Part shown: one piece after another, positions 26,198 through 35,159 of the stretch
How the letters are laid out: each line of letters starts with the position of its first letter
Numbering within the stretch: the stretch's first letter is position 1
NCBI GenBank assembly: GCA_958403905.1
Contig: CATXZD010000001.1
Coordinates: forward strand, 197,856 to 261,855
Direction of reading: 5' to 3'
From: an uncultured Ruminococcus sp.
GTDB taxonomy: Bacteria; Bacillota; Clostridia; Oscillospirales; Acutalibacteraceae
DNA length: 64,000 nucleotides
Notes under the pieces: model-generated
What the model was told of the DNA's origin: nothing
The model's input: the letters and a program-made list of their open reading frames with translations, nothing else
The model's database searches: none
Translations under genes and position numbers: made by a program

Positions 26198-26656
26198 ATG
26201 TGCTTAATTTGCGATAGAATTGAAATGATTAAAAATGGAACAAACCCGTATTTTGTAAAAGAACTTGAAACTGGTTATGTTGTGATTGGCGATAATCAAC
26301 ATTTTAAGGGATATACCTTATTTCTTTGCAAAAAGCATAAGACAGAATTGTTTTATTTAGATAAGGAATTTGCAGCTAAATTTATGCAGGAAATGATTAC
26401 AGTTGCACAGGCAGTAAAAAATGCTTTCAATGCCGAAAAAATGAATTATGAATGCCTAGGGCAAGGTGACGCTCATTTGCATTGGCATTTGTTTCCGAGA
26501 ATCAGCGGTGACATTGAGAATTACGGGAATCAAGGCAAAGGCCCGGTATGGTGGTATCCTATGGACAAGATGTACAACGATGAAAACCGACCGACAGAAA
26601 AAGAACTTGAAAAAATGAAATCGGCATTGTCGTACGAACTTGATAGATTAATATAA
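26198..26656 (+). CDS. HIT family protein
   Basis: 152 residues. It starts MCLICDRI (the common Cys-x-x-Cys opening of HIT proteins) and has the histidine-triad motif HLHWHLFPR near residue 99, here preceded by GQGDA. HIT proteins hydrolyse or transfer nucleotides on phosphates. The preferred start is ATG 26198, 8 bp after GGGGGC; the frame extends 24 bp further without an SD. It sits in an accessory-looking stretch with no clear operon partner. Confidence 0.85.
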   Translation: MCLICDRIEMIKNGTNPYFVKELETGYVVIGDNQHFKGYTLFLCKKHKTELFYLDKEFAAKFMQEMITVAQAVKNAFNAEKMNYECLGQGDAHLHWHLFPRISGDIENYGNQGKGPVWWYPMDKMYNDENRPTEKELEKMKSALSYELDRLI

Positions 26657-26700
26657 TAAAGCCGAATTATAAATTGCAATTTTAGTCGGAAGTGCAGCGA

Positions 26701-27633
26701 ATGAATAAACAACCAATATTAAAATTTACAAGTGAAAATTTAGTAAGGTATCTGCTTTGTATTGCTATGGTATTTCTTATGTGCGTTGCTGCGGATATTT
26801 CAGAAGAAAAAGAAATAATATTTCCCGAAATAGCAGCGCTGACGGTTGGTGCGTGGTTACTGCCGCAAAGTCCTTGGCGGGTTTCACGCTTGAGAATGGT
26901 TATTTTAATGACGCTTTCTGCCGTTATGGGGATTATAGTTGTAAGGTTTATTACGGTTTGTATGCCGATTAAATTACTTATAGGCTTTGTGTTTGCCGCC
27001 GTATGCCTGACATTATCAGACACAACGATATACCCCATAATTTCCGCCTGTATTTTGCCTATAATGATGAATACCGAAAGCATAGTTTATCCTCTTTCGG
27101 TGCTTGCAATGACAACAATAATTGCTCTTGTGAATTATGTTATGGAAAAAGCAGGAATAAACAAAAAGCTTAATTATAGTTTTCAAAAGCCGGATGTTAA
27201 GTCCTCCATGACTCTCTGGATAAAACGCACAGTGATTTTTTCATCGGCATTGCTCCTCGCTGTTATTACAGGGGAGTATCTTCTTTTAGCTCCTCCTCTT
27301 ATTGTAACTTTTGTGGAGTTTTCGTCTTACATAAGCTCCAAAAAACCTTTGGCAACGCTTGTTTGTGTCGGTGTTTCCGCAATAGCAGGATTCGGAGCAC
27401 GGTGCCTTATGGAGTTTTGCTCGCTTCCGCTGTGGCTGTGCGCTTGCATTGCTATGCTTGCACTGTTCATAATCTTTGCAGCAACAGGCAAAACATTTCC
27501 TCCGTCAGGGGCAATAACGCTTTTGCCGCTTATTATTTCAAGCGACAAAATATTTTTATATCCCGTTGAAATAATCATAGGCTGTTCTTTGCTTATAGGA
27601 CTTGACAGGCTGTTTTTTTATGGCGGAGAATAA
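26701..27633 (+). CDS. HPP-like integral membrane protein
   Basis: 310 residues with about ten hydrophobic segments in two blocks of five separated by a basic loop (~residues 140-175, NYVMEKAGINKKLNY). The second block carries KTFPPSGAITLLPLI, close to the HPPAGA signature of the HPP family of membrane proteins, some of which are linked to nitrite transport in other organisms. No neighbour hints at a substrate. ATG 26701 (8 bp after GGAAG) is preferred over the GTG at 26692. Confidence 0.65.
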   Translation: MNKQPILKFTSENLVRYLLCIAMVFLMCVAADISEEKEIIFPEIAALTVGAWLLPQSPWRVSRLRMVILMTLSAVMGIIVVRFITVCMPIKLLIGFVFAAVCLTLSDTTIYPIISACILPIMMNTESIVYPLSVLAMTTIIALVNYVMEKAGINKKLNYSFQKPDVKSSMTLWIKRTVIFSSALLLAVITGEYLLLAPPLIVTFVEFSSYISSKKPLATLVCVGVSAIAGFGARCLMEFCSLPLWLCACIAMLALFIIFAATGKTFPPSGAITLLPLIISSDKIFLYPVEIIIGCSLLIGLDRLFFYGGE

Positions 27634-27770
27634 GTAAAAATAAATTTCTGCATTTTTATACGCAAAAATTCTCTAAAAATCTTGACAATCAAAGAGCAGA
27701 TATATTAAAGTAATTTTAAAACAACCACTATTGTGGAAAAATATAATAATTAATAGGAGAGGGAAACAAT

Positions 27771-28757
27771 ATGAGTATTAAGATTGGTATTTTAGGTTAT
27801 GGTAACCTTGGACGCGGCGTAGAATGTGCTTTGAAGCAGAATGATGATATGGAGCTCAAGGCAGTTTTTACACGCCGTAATCCGAACAAGGTTAGTATTT
27901 TAACAGAGAGTGCAAAGGTGTACCATATTGATGATATTTTAATGCACAAGGATGAAATTGATGTATTAATTATCTGCGGAGGAAGTGCGACAGACCTTCC
28001 GGTGCAGACACCGGAATATGCAAAGTATTTCAATGTAATCGACAGCTTTGACACTCACGCAAAGATTCCGGAGCATTTTGCAAACGTGGATAAGAGCGCA
28101 CAGGAATCCGGCAAAATTGGTATTATTTCTGTAGGTTGGGATCCCGGAATGTTTTCATTAAACAGAGTTTATGCGAACGCAATTCTGACTGACGGTAAGG
28201 ACTATACATTTTGGGGTAAAGGTGTAAGTCAGGGACACTCTGATGCAATCAGAAGAATTGAAGGCGTAAAAGATGCAAGACAGTATACAATACCTGTTCC
28301 AAAGGCTTTAGAGCAGGTAAGAAACGGAGAAACGCCTGAACTTTCAACACGAGAGAAGCACACCAGAGAGTGCTTTGTTGTGGCAGATGAGGGAGCAGAC
28401 CTTGCAAGAATTGAGAAAGAAATCAAGGAAATGCCAAATTACTTTGCAGATTATGACGTAACAGTGCATTTTATTTCGCAGGAGGAGCTTAACAAAAATC
28501 ACAGCGGAATTCCTCATGGCGGCTTTGTGATTCGCAGTGGTAAAACAGGCTGGAATGGAGAGAATAAGCATATTATCGAGTACAGCTTAAAATTAGACTC
28601 AAATCCGGAGTTTACATCATGTGTTCTTGTTGCTTATGCAAGAGCAGCATATCGTATGAACAAAGAAGGACAGAAAGGTTGCAAGACTGTATTTGATGTT
28701 GCACCTGCTTATCTGTGCAGACAGAGTGGCGAAGAACTGAGAAAACATATGCTATAA
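27771..28757 (+). CDS. ddh: meso-Diaminopimelate dehydrogenase
   Basis: 328 residues, the family length. Features: NADP-binding GILGYGNLGRGVE, CGGSATDLPVQTPEYAKYF, ISVGWDPGMFSLNR, FWGKGVSQGHSDAIRR, and the IPHGGFVIRSG segment of the substrate site. It converts tetrahydrodipicolinate, ammonia and NADPH to meso-DAP in one step for peptidoglycan and lysine. SD AGGAGAGGG precedes the ATG. It stands alone. The window also encodes DapL and DapF, so a second route to meso-DAP is present; this gene could be an acquired extra. Confidence 0.94.
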   Translation: MSIKIGILGYGNLGRGVECALKQNDDMELKAVFTRRNPNKVSILTESAKVYHIDDILMHKDEIDVLIICGGSATDLPVQTPEYAKYFNVIDSFDTHAKIPEHFANVDKSAQESGKIGIISVGWDPGMFSLNRVYANAILTDGKDYTFWGKGVSQGHSDAIRRIEGVKDARQYTIPVPKALEQVRNGETPELSTREKHTRECFVVADEGADLARIEKEIKEMPNYFADYDVTVHFISQEELNKNHSGIPHGGFVIRSGKTGWNGENKHIIEYSLKLDSNPEFTSCVLVAYARAAYRMNKEGQKGCKTVFDVAPAYLCRQSGEELRKHML

Positions 28758-28816
28758 AAGCAGAAAATTTGCATTATCCATAGCGTGGTGTTCATGCCAA
28801 AATAGGAGGACTGACT

Positions 28817-29305
28817 ATGAGCTTTGATTGCGAATTTACTAAAGAAAATAATTGGTTTAAATATCGTGTAGGTGCGATTATTATAGAAAACGGCTGTGTT
28901 TTATTTGCCGGCAACTCAAGTGAGGATTATTTGTATTCCGTTGGCGGCGGGGTTCATATGGGAGAAACTGCTGAAGACGCGGTAAAACGTGAGGTTTATG
29001 AAGAAACGGGCATACACTATGAAATTGACAGACTTGCTGTTGTTCATGAAAATTTCTTTAATGAGAACAGTGGTTCTCTAAAGAATCTGGAATGTCACGA
29101 AATCAGTTTGTATTTTATAATGAAACCTAAAGGTACACAAAAATTGGACAGCAACAGCTATACACGTTTTGGTGATAAAGAAGAAATGCATTGGATACCG
29201 ATTGAAGATTTGGACAAATATAAAGCGTTCCCTACGTTTTTAAAAGAGTATCTGAGTAAAGAACACTGCGGAATAGAACATATTATTACAGATGAGAGAA
29301 AGTAG
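28817..29305 (+). CDS. Nudix hydrolase
   Basis: 162 residues with a full Nudix box, GVHMGE-x7-REVYEETG (GX5EX7REUXEEXGU), from about residue 43. The family hydrolyses nucleoside diphosphates linked to other groups; the specific substrate is not predictable. It has its own SD (AATAGGAGG). Stand-alone, 60 bp after ddh. Confidence 0.88.
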   Translation: MSFDCEFTKENNWFKYRVGAIIIENGCVLFAGNSSEDYLYSVGGGVHMGETAEDAVKREVYEETGIHYEIDRLAVVHENFFNENSGSLKNLECHEISLYFIMKPKGTQKLDSNSYTRFGDKEEMHWIPIEDLDKYKAFPTFLKEYLSKEHCGIEHIITDERK

Positions 29306-29469
29306 TTTGAAACAGAGTTTGCAAATAAATATATTTGGAGATGTTGGATTTCATATAACGGAAGCTAAAGAAGCATACCGAAAGTGAGAAAGTCGAAGGA
29401 AAGATTCATCATTATTTAATTGTGGCTGAAAAAATAAAGAAAATATTAAAAATCCCCCTGCGTGATATA

Positions 29470-29500
29470 TTGCTTGTTACGTTGCGTAATGTAGTAAAAT
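29470..29500 (+). promoter_or_regulatory. MerR-type promoter with 19-bp spacer and operator dyad
   Basis: TTGCTT (29470-29475) and TAAAAT (29495-29500) are 19 bp apart, not 17. The spacer contains the dyad TTACG-TTG-CGTAA (29478-29490). Long spacers with a central dyad are the known target of MerR-family regulators, which twist the DNA to realign -35 and -10. It precedes the MerR gene, implying autoregulation of the merR-CPBP pair. Confidence 0.75.
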
Positions 29501-29525
29501 ACGGCAATGTAAGGAGGTGAACGCT

Positions 29526-30269
29526 ATGTCAAAATACACGACCGGAGAAATTGCAAAGCTGTGTGATGTGTCCGTCAGAACCGTTCAATATTATGATTCG
29601 AGAAATATTCTCGTTCCCACCGAATTGTCGGAGGGAGGACGCAGACTTTATTCGGAAGATGACCTTAAGCGAATGAGAGTTATCTGTTTTCTCCGCGAAG
29701 CAGGCTTTTCAATTAACAGTATCGGAGAAGTTCTTTCAGAAGAAAATTCTAAAAATATTGTTTCTGTTTTGGTTGAACAGCAGGAGCAAACGCTTAAAGA
29801 AGAACTTAATGAAAGGCAGAAAAAACTTGATATGCTGAAAAGTATCAAGCGGGAGCTTAAGGACGTTGAGCTTCAGCGTTTCTCGGTTGAATCTATCGGT
29901 GATATAGCGCACGTAGTGAAATACAAAAACAAACTAAAAAAGCTGAGGGCAATACTCCTAATTACCGGAATCCCCGTAAGTGTTCTTCAGTGTACATCTA
30001 TTATTTTGTGGATTGCCACAGGAATATGGTGGCTTTTTGCAGTGTGGGCGTGCGTAGCTGTTATTTACGGCGTTTGGATATCAACTTACTACTTTAGTCA
30101 TGTTGCGTATATTTGCCCCGAATGTCACGAGATGTTCAAACCGAAGTTTAAAGAAGCCTTTTGGGCAAATCATACGCCCAAAATGCGCCGCCTGACTTGT
30201 CCGAAATGCGGACGAAAAGGGCTTTGCATTGAGGTGTACAGTGAAAAGGAGGGAAACAATAATGGCTGA
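29526..30269 (+). CDS. MerR family regulator with membrane segments and C-terminal zinc ribbon
   Basis: 247 residues. N-terminal MerR winged helix (YTTGEIAKLCDVSVRTVQYYD, shown here in outline, ~residues 2-70), a coiled coil (~80-120), two hydrophobic segments (~135-158, 160-180) and a C-terminal zinc-ribbon-like part with C197-P-E-C200 and C225-P-K-C228. The usual ligand domain is replaced by membrane and metal-binding parts. ATG 29526 follows AAGGAGGTG. The gene overlaps the next (CPBP) by 8 bp, suggesting coupled translation and a joint role, perhaps sensing an envelope or metal signal (inference). Confidence 0.85.
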   Translation: MSKYTTGEIAKLCDVSVRTVQYYDSRNILVPTELSEGGRRLYSEDDLKRMRVICFLREAGFSINSIGEVLSEENSKNIVSVLVEQQEQTLKEELNERQKKLDMLKSIKRELKDVELQRFSVESIGDIAHVVKYKNKLKKLRAILLITGIPVSVLQCTSIILWIATGIWWLFAVWACVAVIYGVWISTYYFSHVAYICPECHEMFKPKFKEAFWANHTPKMRRLTCPKCGRKGLCIEVYSEKEGNNNG

Positions 30270-31023
30270 AATTAAGAAAGCTCTTAAATTTGCTCTCTGC
30301 CTTGTTCCGATTGCAATTGCGGCGGGAATTTTCACGGGATTGTATTTGCTCGATACATATTCCGATGATGTTATTGCCGAGGCTACTGCTCAGCTTGGAA
30401 GCACCGGCGCTTTAGTTGCCGTAAGCACGATACAAACTGTTTTGTATTCAGCGGTCTGTGGTTTTATCGGATATATTCTTGCCGATAAATTAGGATTATG
30501 GAAACCAATTAAATTTGAAAAAAAGAAATTGATTGTGACACTTGTTATTTCTGTTGTCGGAGGTATTCTGTTCAGCCTTGATTATTGGACCTTCGGCAAT
30601 GTTATTGACGGTGTTCAATCCGCAACTGCATCAGGAATGACGCTAAGCGGCGTAATTGCTTCTGTTCTGTACGGCGGAGTTATGGAAGAAGTGATGATGC
30701 GCCTGTTCTTTATGTCATTGATTGCATTTATTATCTGGAAGCTGTTTTTCAGAAAATGTGACAACAAGAATATTCCGACAGGTGTATTTGTCGCTGCAAA
30801 TATTTTGGCTGCATTGGCTTTTGCCGCAGGACATTTGCCGTCAACTATCAGTATCTTCGGTCAGTTGACGCCATTGATTGTTATTCGTTGCTTTTTGCTT
30901 AACGGTGTTTTTGGTATGCTGTTCGGATGGCTTTACCGTAAGTACGGTATTGTCTATTCTATGACAAGCCATGCCGTTTTTCATATAGTAAGCAAGCTGA
31001 TTTGGCTTTTGTTTATTTTCTAA
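30262..31023 (+). CDS. CPBP family intramembrane metalloprotease
   Basis: 253 residues with about seven membrane segments. The CPBP (Abi/CAAX-protease-like) motifs are present: E142-E143-x3-R147 (EEVMMR), an FAAGHLPS histidine, and a second histidine in MTSHAVFH. Such proteins cleave or process membrane proteins or bacteriocin precursors. It overlaps the MerR gene by 8 bp with SD AAGGAGGG inside the merR 3' end. The paired regulator suggests inducible expression; target unknown. Confidence 0.85.
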   Translation: MAEIKKALKFALCLVPIAIAAGIFTGLYLLDTYSDDVIAEATAQLGSTGALVAVSTIQTVLYSAVCGFIGYILADKLGLWKPIKFEKKKLIVTLVISVVGGILFSLDYWTFGNVIDGVQSATASGMTLSGVIASVLYGGVMEEVMMRLFFMSLIAFIIWKLFFRKCDNKNIPTGVFVAANILAALAFAAGHLPSTISIFGQLTPLIVIRCFLLNGVFGMLFGWLYRKYGIVYSMTSHAVFHIVSKLIWLLFIF

Positions 31024-31170
31024 AGAAGCACTGATTAATGGTTTGCAAAAAACAGCAAACTGCTATATAATTGATTTGGATTGCGGCTCAGCGTTGCGGA
31101 CAGGGAACGTAAAACTTCTTTCGATTGCTGTTGAATCTTGTCTGAATTGTTGATAACAGGAAGTGTTATT

Positions 31171-32109
31171 TTGAATATTTTAGAAAAAGTAAGCGGATTT
31201 TTCGGAAAATATATGGCTTTAATTGTGTTGGCTATTGCGGCGTTGTCCTTGTTTGTGCCAAAATCAACCATATGGATTCAAACAAGCTGGGTAAACTATC
31301 TTTTAATGATAGTTATGTTTGGTATGGGACTTACGTTAAAACTTGATGATTTTAAGCTTGTGTTTACAAGACCTAAGGATATGATTATCGGTTGTGCGTC
31401 ACAGTTTATAGTAATGCCTCTGCTTGCGTTCGGACTTTCAAAGTTATTCGGTCTTGACGCTGCTCTTACGGCGGGAATGGTTCTTGTGGGAACCTGCCCG
31501 GGCGGAACGTCAAGCAATGTAATAACGTATTTGTCAAAAGGTGATGTGGCATTATCCGTGGGTATGACAAGTGTAAATACCATTCTTGCTCCCTTTATTA
31601 CGCCTGCTGTAACATATCTGCTTTTAAGGACTACGGTTTCCGTAGATATGCTAAGTATGTTTTTATCCATAATACAGGTCGTTATAGTGCCGATAGTTCT
31701 TGGATTTATCATAAATAAGCTGGCAGGAAAATACACCCAAAGGCTTGTCAATGTACTGCCAATGGTTTCGGTTATTGCTATTTGCCTCATAGTTGCCGCT
31801 GTTGTTTCGCACAATTCGGAAAAAATATTAAGCACGGGAGTTGTGGTGTTTGCGGCTGTAATTCTCCATAATCTGATGGGATATCTCTGTGGATTCGGAT
31901 TGGGAAAGATATTTGGAATGGGTGCGAAAAAAACAAAAGCCTTATCGGTGGAAATCGGAATGCAAAATTCAGGATTGGCAACATCACTTGCAGGAACATC
32001 GTTTCCAGACCTCGCAATGGCAACTGTTCCGGGTGCAATATTTTCGGTATGGCATAACATTTCAGGTGCAATATTGGCGAATATTTACCAAAAATGGCAG
32101 GATAAGTAG
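31171..32109 (+). CDS. Bile acid:sodium symporter (BASS) family transporter
   Basis: 312 residues, ten membrane segments. BASS motifs: MFGMGLTLKLDDF near residue 49, GTCPGGTSSNVITYLSKGD (~110-128), and EIGMQNSGLAT near 265. Substrates across the family range from bile acids to pantoate and keto acids. The start is chosen as TTG 31171, 7 bp after AGGAAG; an upstream in-frame TTG at 31138 has no SD. Stand-alone, not obviously linked to neighbours. Confidence 0.88.
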   Translation: MNILEKVSGFFGKYMALIVLAIAALSLFVPKSTIWIQTSWVNYLLMIVMFGMGLTLKLDDFKLVFTRPKDMIIGCASQFIVMPLLAFGLSKLFGLDAALTAGMVLVGTCPGGTSSNVITYLSKGDVALSVGMTSVNTILAPFITPAVTYLLLRTTVSVDMLSMFLSIIQVVIVPIVLGFIINKLAGKYTQRLVNVLPMVSVIAICLIVAAVVSHNSEKILSTGVVVFAAVILHNLMGYLCGFGLGKIFGMGAKKTKALSVEIGMQNSGLATSLAGTSFPDLAMATVPGAIFSVWHNISGAILANIYQKWQDK

Positions 32110-32189
32110 TACTTATAAGCATTAGCAGTGAAATATGTTAAAATAAACACATCAAAAATATGAAACAAATTTACTCGGGAGGATATAAA

Positions 32190-32513
32190 ATGGCTTCAAG
32201 TAAAGAGTATCTTGAATATATTTTAGAGCAATTGTCACTTCTTGATGAGATTTCGTACCGTGCGATGATGGGTGAGTACATAATCTATTACAAAGGAAGA
32301 ATTGCAGGCGGAATTTATGATAACAGATTTCTTATAAAGCCTGTAAAGGCGGCTGTTGCATTTTTACCTGACGCACCTTTTGAAAAGCCTTATGAGAGCG
32401 CTAAAGAAATGATTTTGATAGAAGACACCGATAACAGGGAGTTTCTTGCAGAACTGTTCAATGCAATGTATGACGAGCTTACTGTTCCGAAAAAGAAAAA
32501 CAGAAAGAAATAG
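32190..32513 (+). CDS. TfoX N-terminal domain protein
   Basis: 107 residues covering only the TfoX/Sxy N-terminal domain: YLEYILEQLSLLDEISYRAMMGEY, GGIYDNRFLIKP. Stand-alone TfoX_N proteins are common in Firmicutes and their function is not settled, so no competence role is claimed. ATG 32190 follows CGGGAGG. It is 11 bp upstream of the GyrI-like gene; the two probably form an operon. Confidence 0.82.
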   Translation: MASSKEYLEYILEQLSLLDEISYRAMMGEYIIYYKGRIAGGIYDNRFLIKPVKAAVAFLPDAPFEKPYESAKEMILIEDTDNREFLAELFNAMYDELTVPKKKNRKK

Positions 32514-32524
32514 AGGATACAATT

Positions 32525-33157
32525 ATGTCATTTGATTACAAAAAAGAATACAAGGAATTCTATATGCCTCCCAAAAAGCCGACTATAGTCGAAGTTCCTG
32601 CAATGAATTATATTGCAGTCAGGGGAAAGGGCGACCCTAACGATGAAAACAGCGAGTATAAGCAGTCGATAGGCTTGCTCTACGCAATTGCCTTTACAAT
32701 TAAGATGAGCAAAAAGGGCGATTACAGGATTGAAGGTTATTTTGACTATGTTGTTCCTCCGCTTGAGGGCTTCTGGTGGCAGGACGGCGTTAACGGAATC
32801 GACTACATCCACAAGGAAGATTTTAAGTTTATTTCAATTATCCGTCTGCCCGATTTTGTCACGAAAAAGGATTTTGACTGGGCAGTTGAAGAGGCAACAA
32901 GAAAGAAGAAAATCGATTTTTCAAAGGTGGAGTTTCTTACATACAGCGAGGGTTTGTGCGTCCAGTGTATGCACATCGGAAGATATGATGACGAGCCGGC
33001 CACTGTCAGCTTAATGCACGAATATGCAAAAAACCAGGGATATGAAATTGATATAACCGACAAGCGTTTTCATCACGAAATCTATTTAAGCGACGCAAGG
33101 CGTGTTGCACCCGAAAAGCTGAAAACAGTAGTGCGGCACCCGATAAGGAAAAAGTAA
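32525..33157 (+). CDS. GyrI-like (SOUL/GyrI fold) small-molecule-binding protein
   Basis: 210 residues of the GyrI-like COG4832 type: MNYIAVRGKGDPNDENSEY near residue 27, VVPPLEGFWW near 78, and a late MHIGRYDDEPATVSLMHEY stretch (given in part). This fold binds hydrophobic ligands and is related to the effector domain of BmrR; the stand-alone form has been linked to hydrolysis of electrophilic xenobiotics in some members. Cotranscribed with the TfoX gene, ended by a strong terminator. Confidence 0.83.
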   Translation: MSFDYKKEYKEFYMPPKKPTIVEVPAMNYIAVRGKGDPNDENSEYKQSIGLLYAIAFTIKMSKKGDYRIEGYFDYVVPPLEGFWWQDGVNGIDYIHKEDFKFISIIRLPDFVTKKDFDWAVEEATRKKKIDFSKVEFLTYSEGLCVQCMHIGRYDDEPATVSLMHEYAKNQGYEIDITDKRFHHEIYLSDARRVAPEKLKTVVRHPIRKK

Positions 33158-33166
33158 ATGAAAAGC

Positions 33167-33198
33167 AAAACGGAGTTGTTTCGACAACTCCGTTTTTA
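33167..33198 (+). terminator. Bidirectional terminator with TTCG tetraloop
   Basis: AAAACGGAGTTGT-TTCG-ACAACTCCGTTTTT: a perfect stem, stable tetraloop, A-tract and T-tract at the ends, between convergent genes. Confidence 0.92.
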
Positions 33199-33211
33199 TT
33201 ATTGTGTAAAT

Positions 33212-34333
33212 TTAGTTTTTATATCCTGCCAGTTTTTCAGCCAAATCACAAATGTCCGCAGCGGCTTTTGAGTTAATTTTTTTGCGTTGATTTTCTACCA
33301 TATCAAAGCATGCTTTTTCATCATTGATAATTTTTATCGCATCTGTCAAGTCTTTTCTCGAAGTTTTACAGAATGTGCTCATACCGTTTTTACTGAAAAA
33401 TTCGGCGTTTAGTGTTTCACAACCGGGAATTGCCGCTGTGTGCAGCATCGGTACTTTGCTGACAGCGGCTTCTGTTGAAGAAAGCCCTCCGGGCTTTGTG
33501 ACAAACAAGTTTGCGGCTTTCATATATTCAGCCATATTTTCGGTATATCCGAGAACGGTTACTTTCGGATAATCAGCGTTTTGCAGTTTATTATAAAGCT
33601 TTTTGTTGTTGCCGCAGATGATAATCAGTTCGGTGTTTTTATAATCTGAAATAACGGAAGAAAGTATTTTAATCACCTTTTTAATTTCTCCGCCGCCCAT
33701 GCTTCCGCCGCTTACAAGAATATATTTTTTGTTTAAATCAAGACCGAGCTTTTTTCGTATTATATCACGATTTGTGTTTTCCGAAAATCTGCTTAGAACG
33801 GGAATGCCGAGAGGATAAAGTTTTTCTTTCGGTATACCCTTGTTTATGTAGTTGTCAGCTTGCTCAGACGAGGGGATAACATATACATCGCAGTTTGTTT
33901 CCTCTGTAAACGGAATACAGGTATAGTCAGTGCCGATAAACATTGTTTTCGGAACAGCAATTGAAGTGCTTTTCATATTTGTTATAATTTCAGCAGGAAA
34001 CAGATGTGTCATAATGATTATATCAAAATGATTTTCAGTCAGATATTCGCCCAGAGTTGAAACCATACGGCGATTAATAAAGTAAACGGGCGAACGAAAT
34101 GGCAATTTTCTGTAAAGCTGACCTGCACCGTAAACGACGCCGAAAAAACGAGGCGCTTTCTGCGCAAGAGAAATATAGGCGTTGTTTATACAGCCTGCAA
34201 GCTTTTTGCTTCGAAGGTCATATGGATTAATCATAACGGCGTTATGATTGCGGCGTTTCAACTCTTCTGTTATTGCTTTTCCGGCAGAATTGTGTCCTCC
34301 GCCGGTGCCGCATGAAAGAATTAACGCTTCCAT
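33212..34333 (-). CDS. MGDG synthase / processive diacylglycerol glycosyltransferase-like protein
   Basis: 373 residues. N-terminal GTGGGHNSAGKAI is the MGDG_synth signature; the C-terminal GT-B half has SGGSMGGGEIKKV and VTKPGGLSSTEA for the nucleotide sugar. Relatives (UgtP, MGD) transfer glucose or galactose to diacylglycerol at the membrane to make glycolipids and lipoteichoic acid anchors. It overlaps plsY by 13 bp on the minus strand, so the pair links phosphatidate entry to glycolipid production. Exact sugar unknown. Confidence 0.87.
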   Translation of the reverse strand: MEALILSCGTGGGHNSAGKAITEELKRRNHNAVMINPYDLRSKKLAGCINNAYISLAQKAPRFFGVVYGAGQLYRKLPFRSPVYFINRRMVSTLGEYLTENHFDIIIMTHLFPAEIITNMKSTSIAVPKTMFIGTDYTCIPFTEETNCDVYVIPSSEQADNYINKGIPKEKLYPLGIPVLSRFSENTNRDIIRKKLGLDLNKKYILVSGGSMGGGEIKKVIKILSSVISDYKNTELIIICGNNKKLYNKLQNADYPKVTVLGYTENMAEYMKAANLFVTKPGGLSSTEAAVSKVPMLHTAAIPGCETLNAEFFSKNGMSTFCKTSRKDLTDAIKIINDEKACFDMVENQRKKINSKAAADICDLAEKLAGYKN

Positions 34334-34938
34334 AACAAACTAACCTCCGGCTTTTCTCTTTTTTCTTTGCTGAAAAGGAGCTTTAAAATGACTACCGCTG
34401 TAATCAGAAAAAAGCCAACGCAAATTGCCGGCTCTTTTACTAAAAATAAAATACAGACAAGAGCGCTTACATAGGAAACAAATGTGCGGTGAAAGTGCGG
34501 AGAAATTCTTAGAACGACTGAAAAGAGGATAAAGAAAAACACAAGGATAGCAAGCGGTTGCCAAAACGGCAAAAGACCAAGCAGGCAGCCAAAGCTTACG
34601 GCAATTCCTTTGCCTCCTCTGAATTTGAAAAATACCGGAAAGGCATGGCCGATGACGGGTGCAGCAATTATCAGAGCTGTTGAAATAACATCGGGAAATA
34701 TCGGCTCGGACTGATGAATAAAAAATGAAACAGGAAGAAATCCCTTTGCAAGGTCAAAAATAAGCGTAAGAATACCGCAATTGAATCCGCCGTACATAAA
34801 TGCGTTTGCTGCGCCGGGATTTTTATCCTTGCTGTTTTCAATTATATTATCTTTTTTAAATAATCGGGCAAAAATACGGGCATACAATATACTGCCAGAA
34901 AAATAGCCTAACAATATAAAACCGATTGTTTTTAGCAT
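34321..34938 (-). CDS. plsY: Glycerol-3-phosphate acyltransferase PlsY
   Basis: 205 residues, five to seven membrane segments, with the three PlsY motifs: SGSILYAR near residue 15, KNPGAANAF near 42, and GHAFPVFFKFRGGKGIA near 98. It transfers an acyl group from acyl-phosphate to glycerol-3-phosphate, the first step of phospholipid synthesis. First gene of a two-gene minus-strand operon with its own promoter. Some lineages carry several PlsY paralogues; whether this is the main one cannot be told. Confidence 0.92.
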   Translation of the reverse strand: MLKTIGFILLGYFSGSILYARIFARLFKKDNIIENSKDKNPGAANAFMYGGFNCGILTLIFDLAKGFLPVSFFIHQSEPIFPDVISTALIIAAPVIGHAFPVFFKFRGGKGIAVSFGCLLGLLPFWQPLAILVFFFILFSVVLRISPHFHRTFVSYVSALVCILFLVKEPAICVGFFLITAVVILKLLFSKEKREKPEVSLLWKR

Positions 34939-35007
34939 AATTATCTCACTTCGCTTAAAGTCGAAAATAACAATTCAAAAGAGTATGATTTAAATTTGTT
35001 AGCAAGC

Positions 35008-35037
35008 AGTATATCACAAATTGTTGTTTAATGTCAA
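35008..35037 (-). promoter_or_regulatory. Promoter of plsY operon
   Basis: On the minus strand TTGACA (plus 35032-35037), 18 bp, TATACT (plus 35008-35013), with an extended TGA before the -10. Confidence 0.7.
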
Positions 35038-35121
35038 GATATTGCGAAATAAATAACAGGTGAATTATGTAAGGAGATAATTTGTAATTTTGTGTTTAAA
35101 ACTATTTTCATTCTAAAGTAA

Positions 35122-35150
35122 TTGACTAATTCTGTCTAATATATTAAAAT
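35122..35150 (+). promoter_or_regulatory. Promoter of purF-like gene
   Basis: TTGACT (35122-35127), 17 bp, TAAAAT (35145-35150). The predicted start is near 35157. Confidence 0.65.
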
Positions 35151-35159
35151 AGTATTGGT

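Noticed and set aside
27682..27710. TTGACA before ddh as a promoter
   Set aside because: The only good -10-like hexamer (TATATT) is 13 bp away, too close; no convincing promoter could be set.
29306..29469. Possible decayed gene between Nudix and merR
   Set aside because: Short protein-like stretches occur but with stops and no recognisable family; not enough to call a pseudogene.
31296..32060. 254-codon minus-strand open frame
   Set aside because: Antisense shadow of the BASS transporter gene; the composition mirrors codon bias of the real gene.
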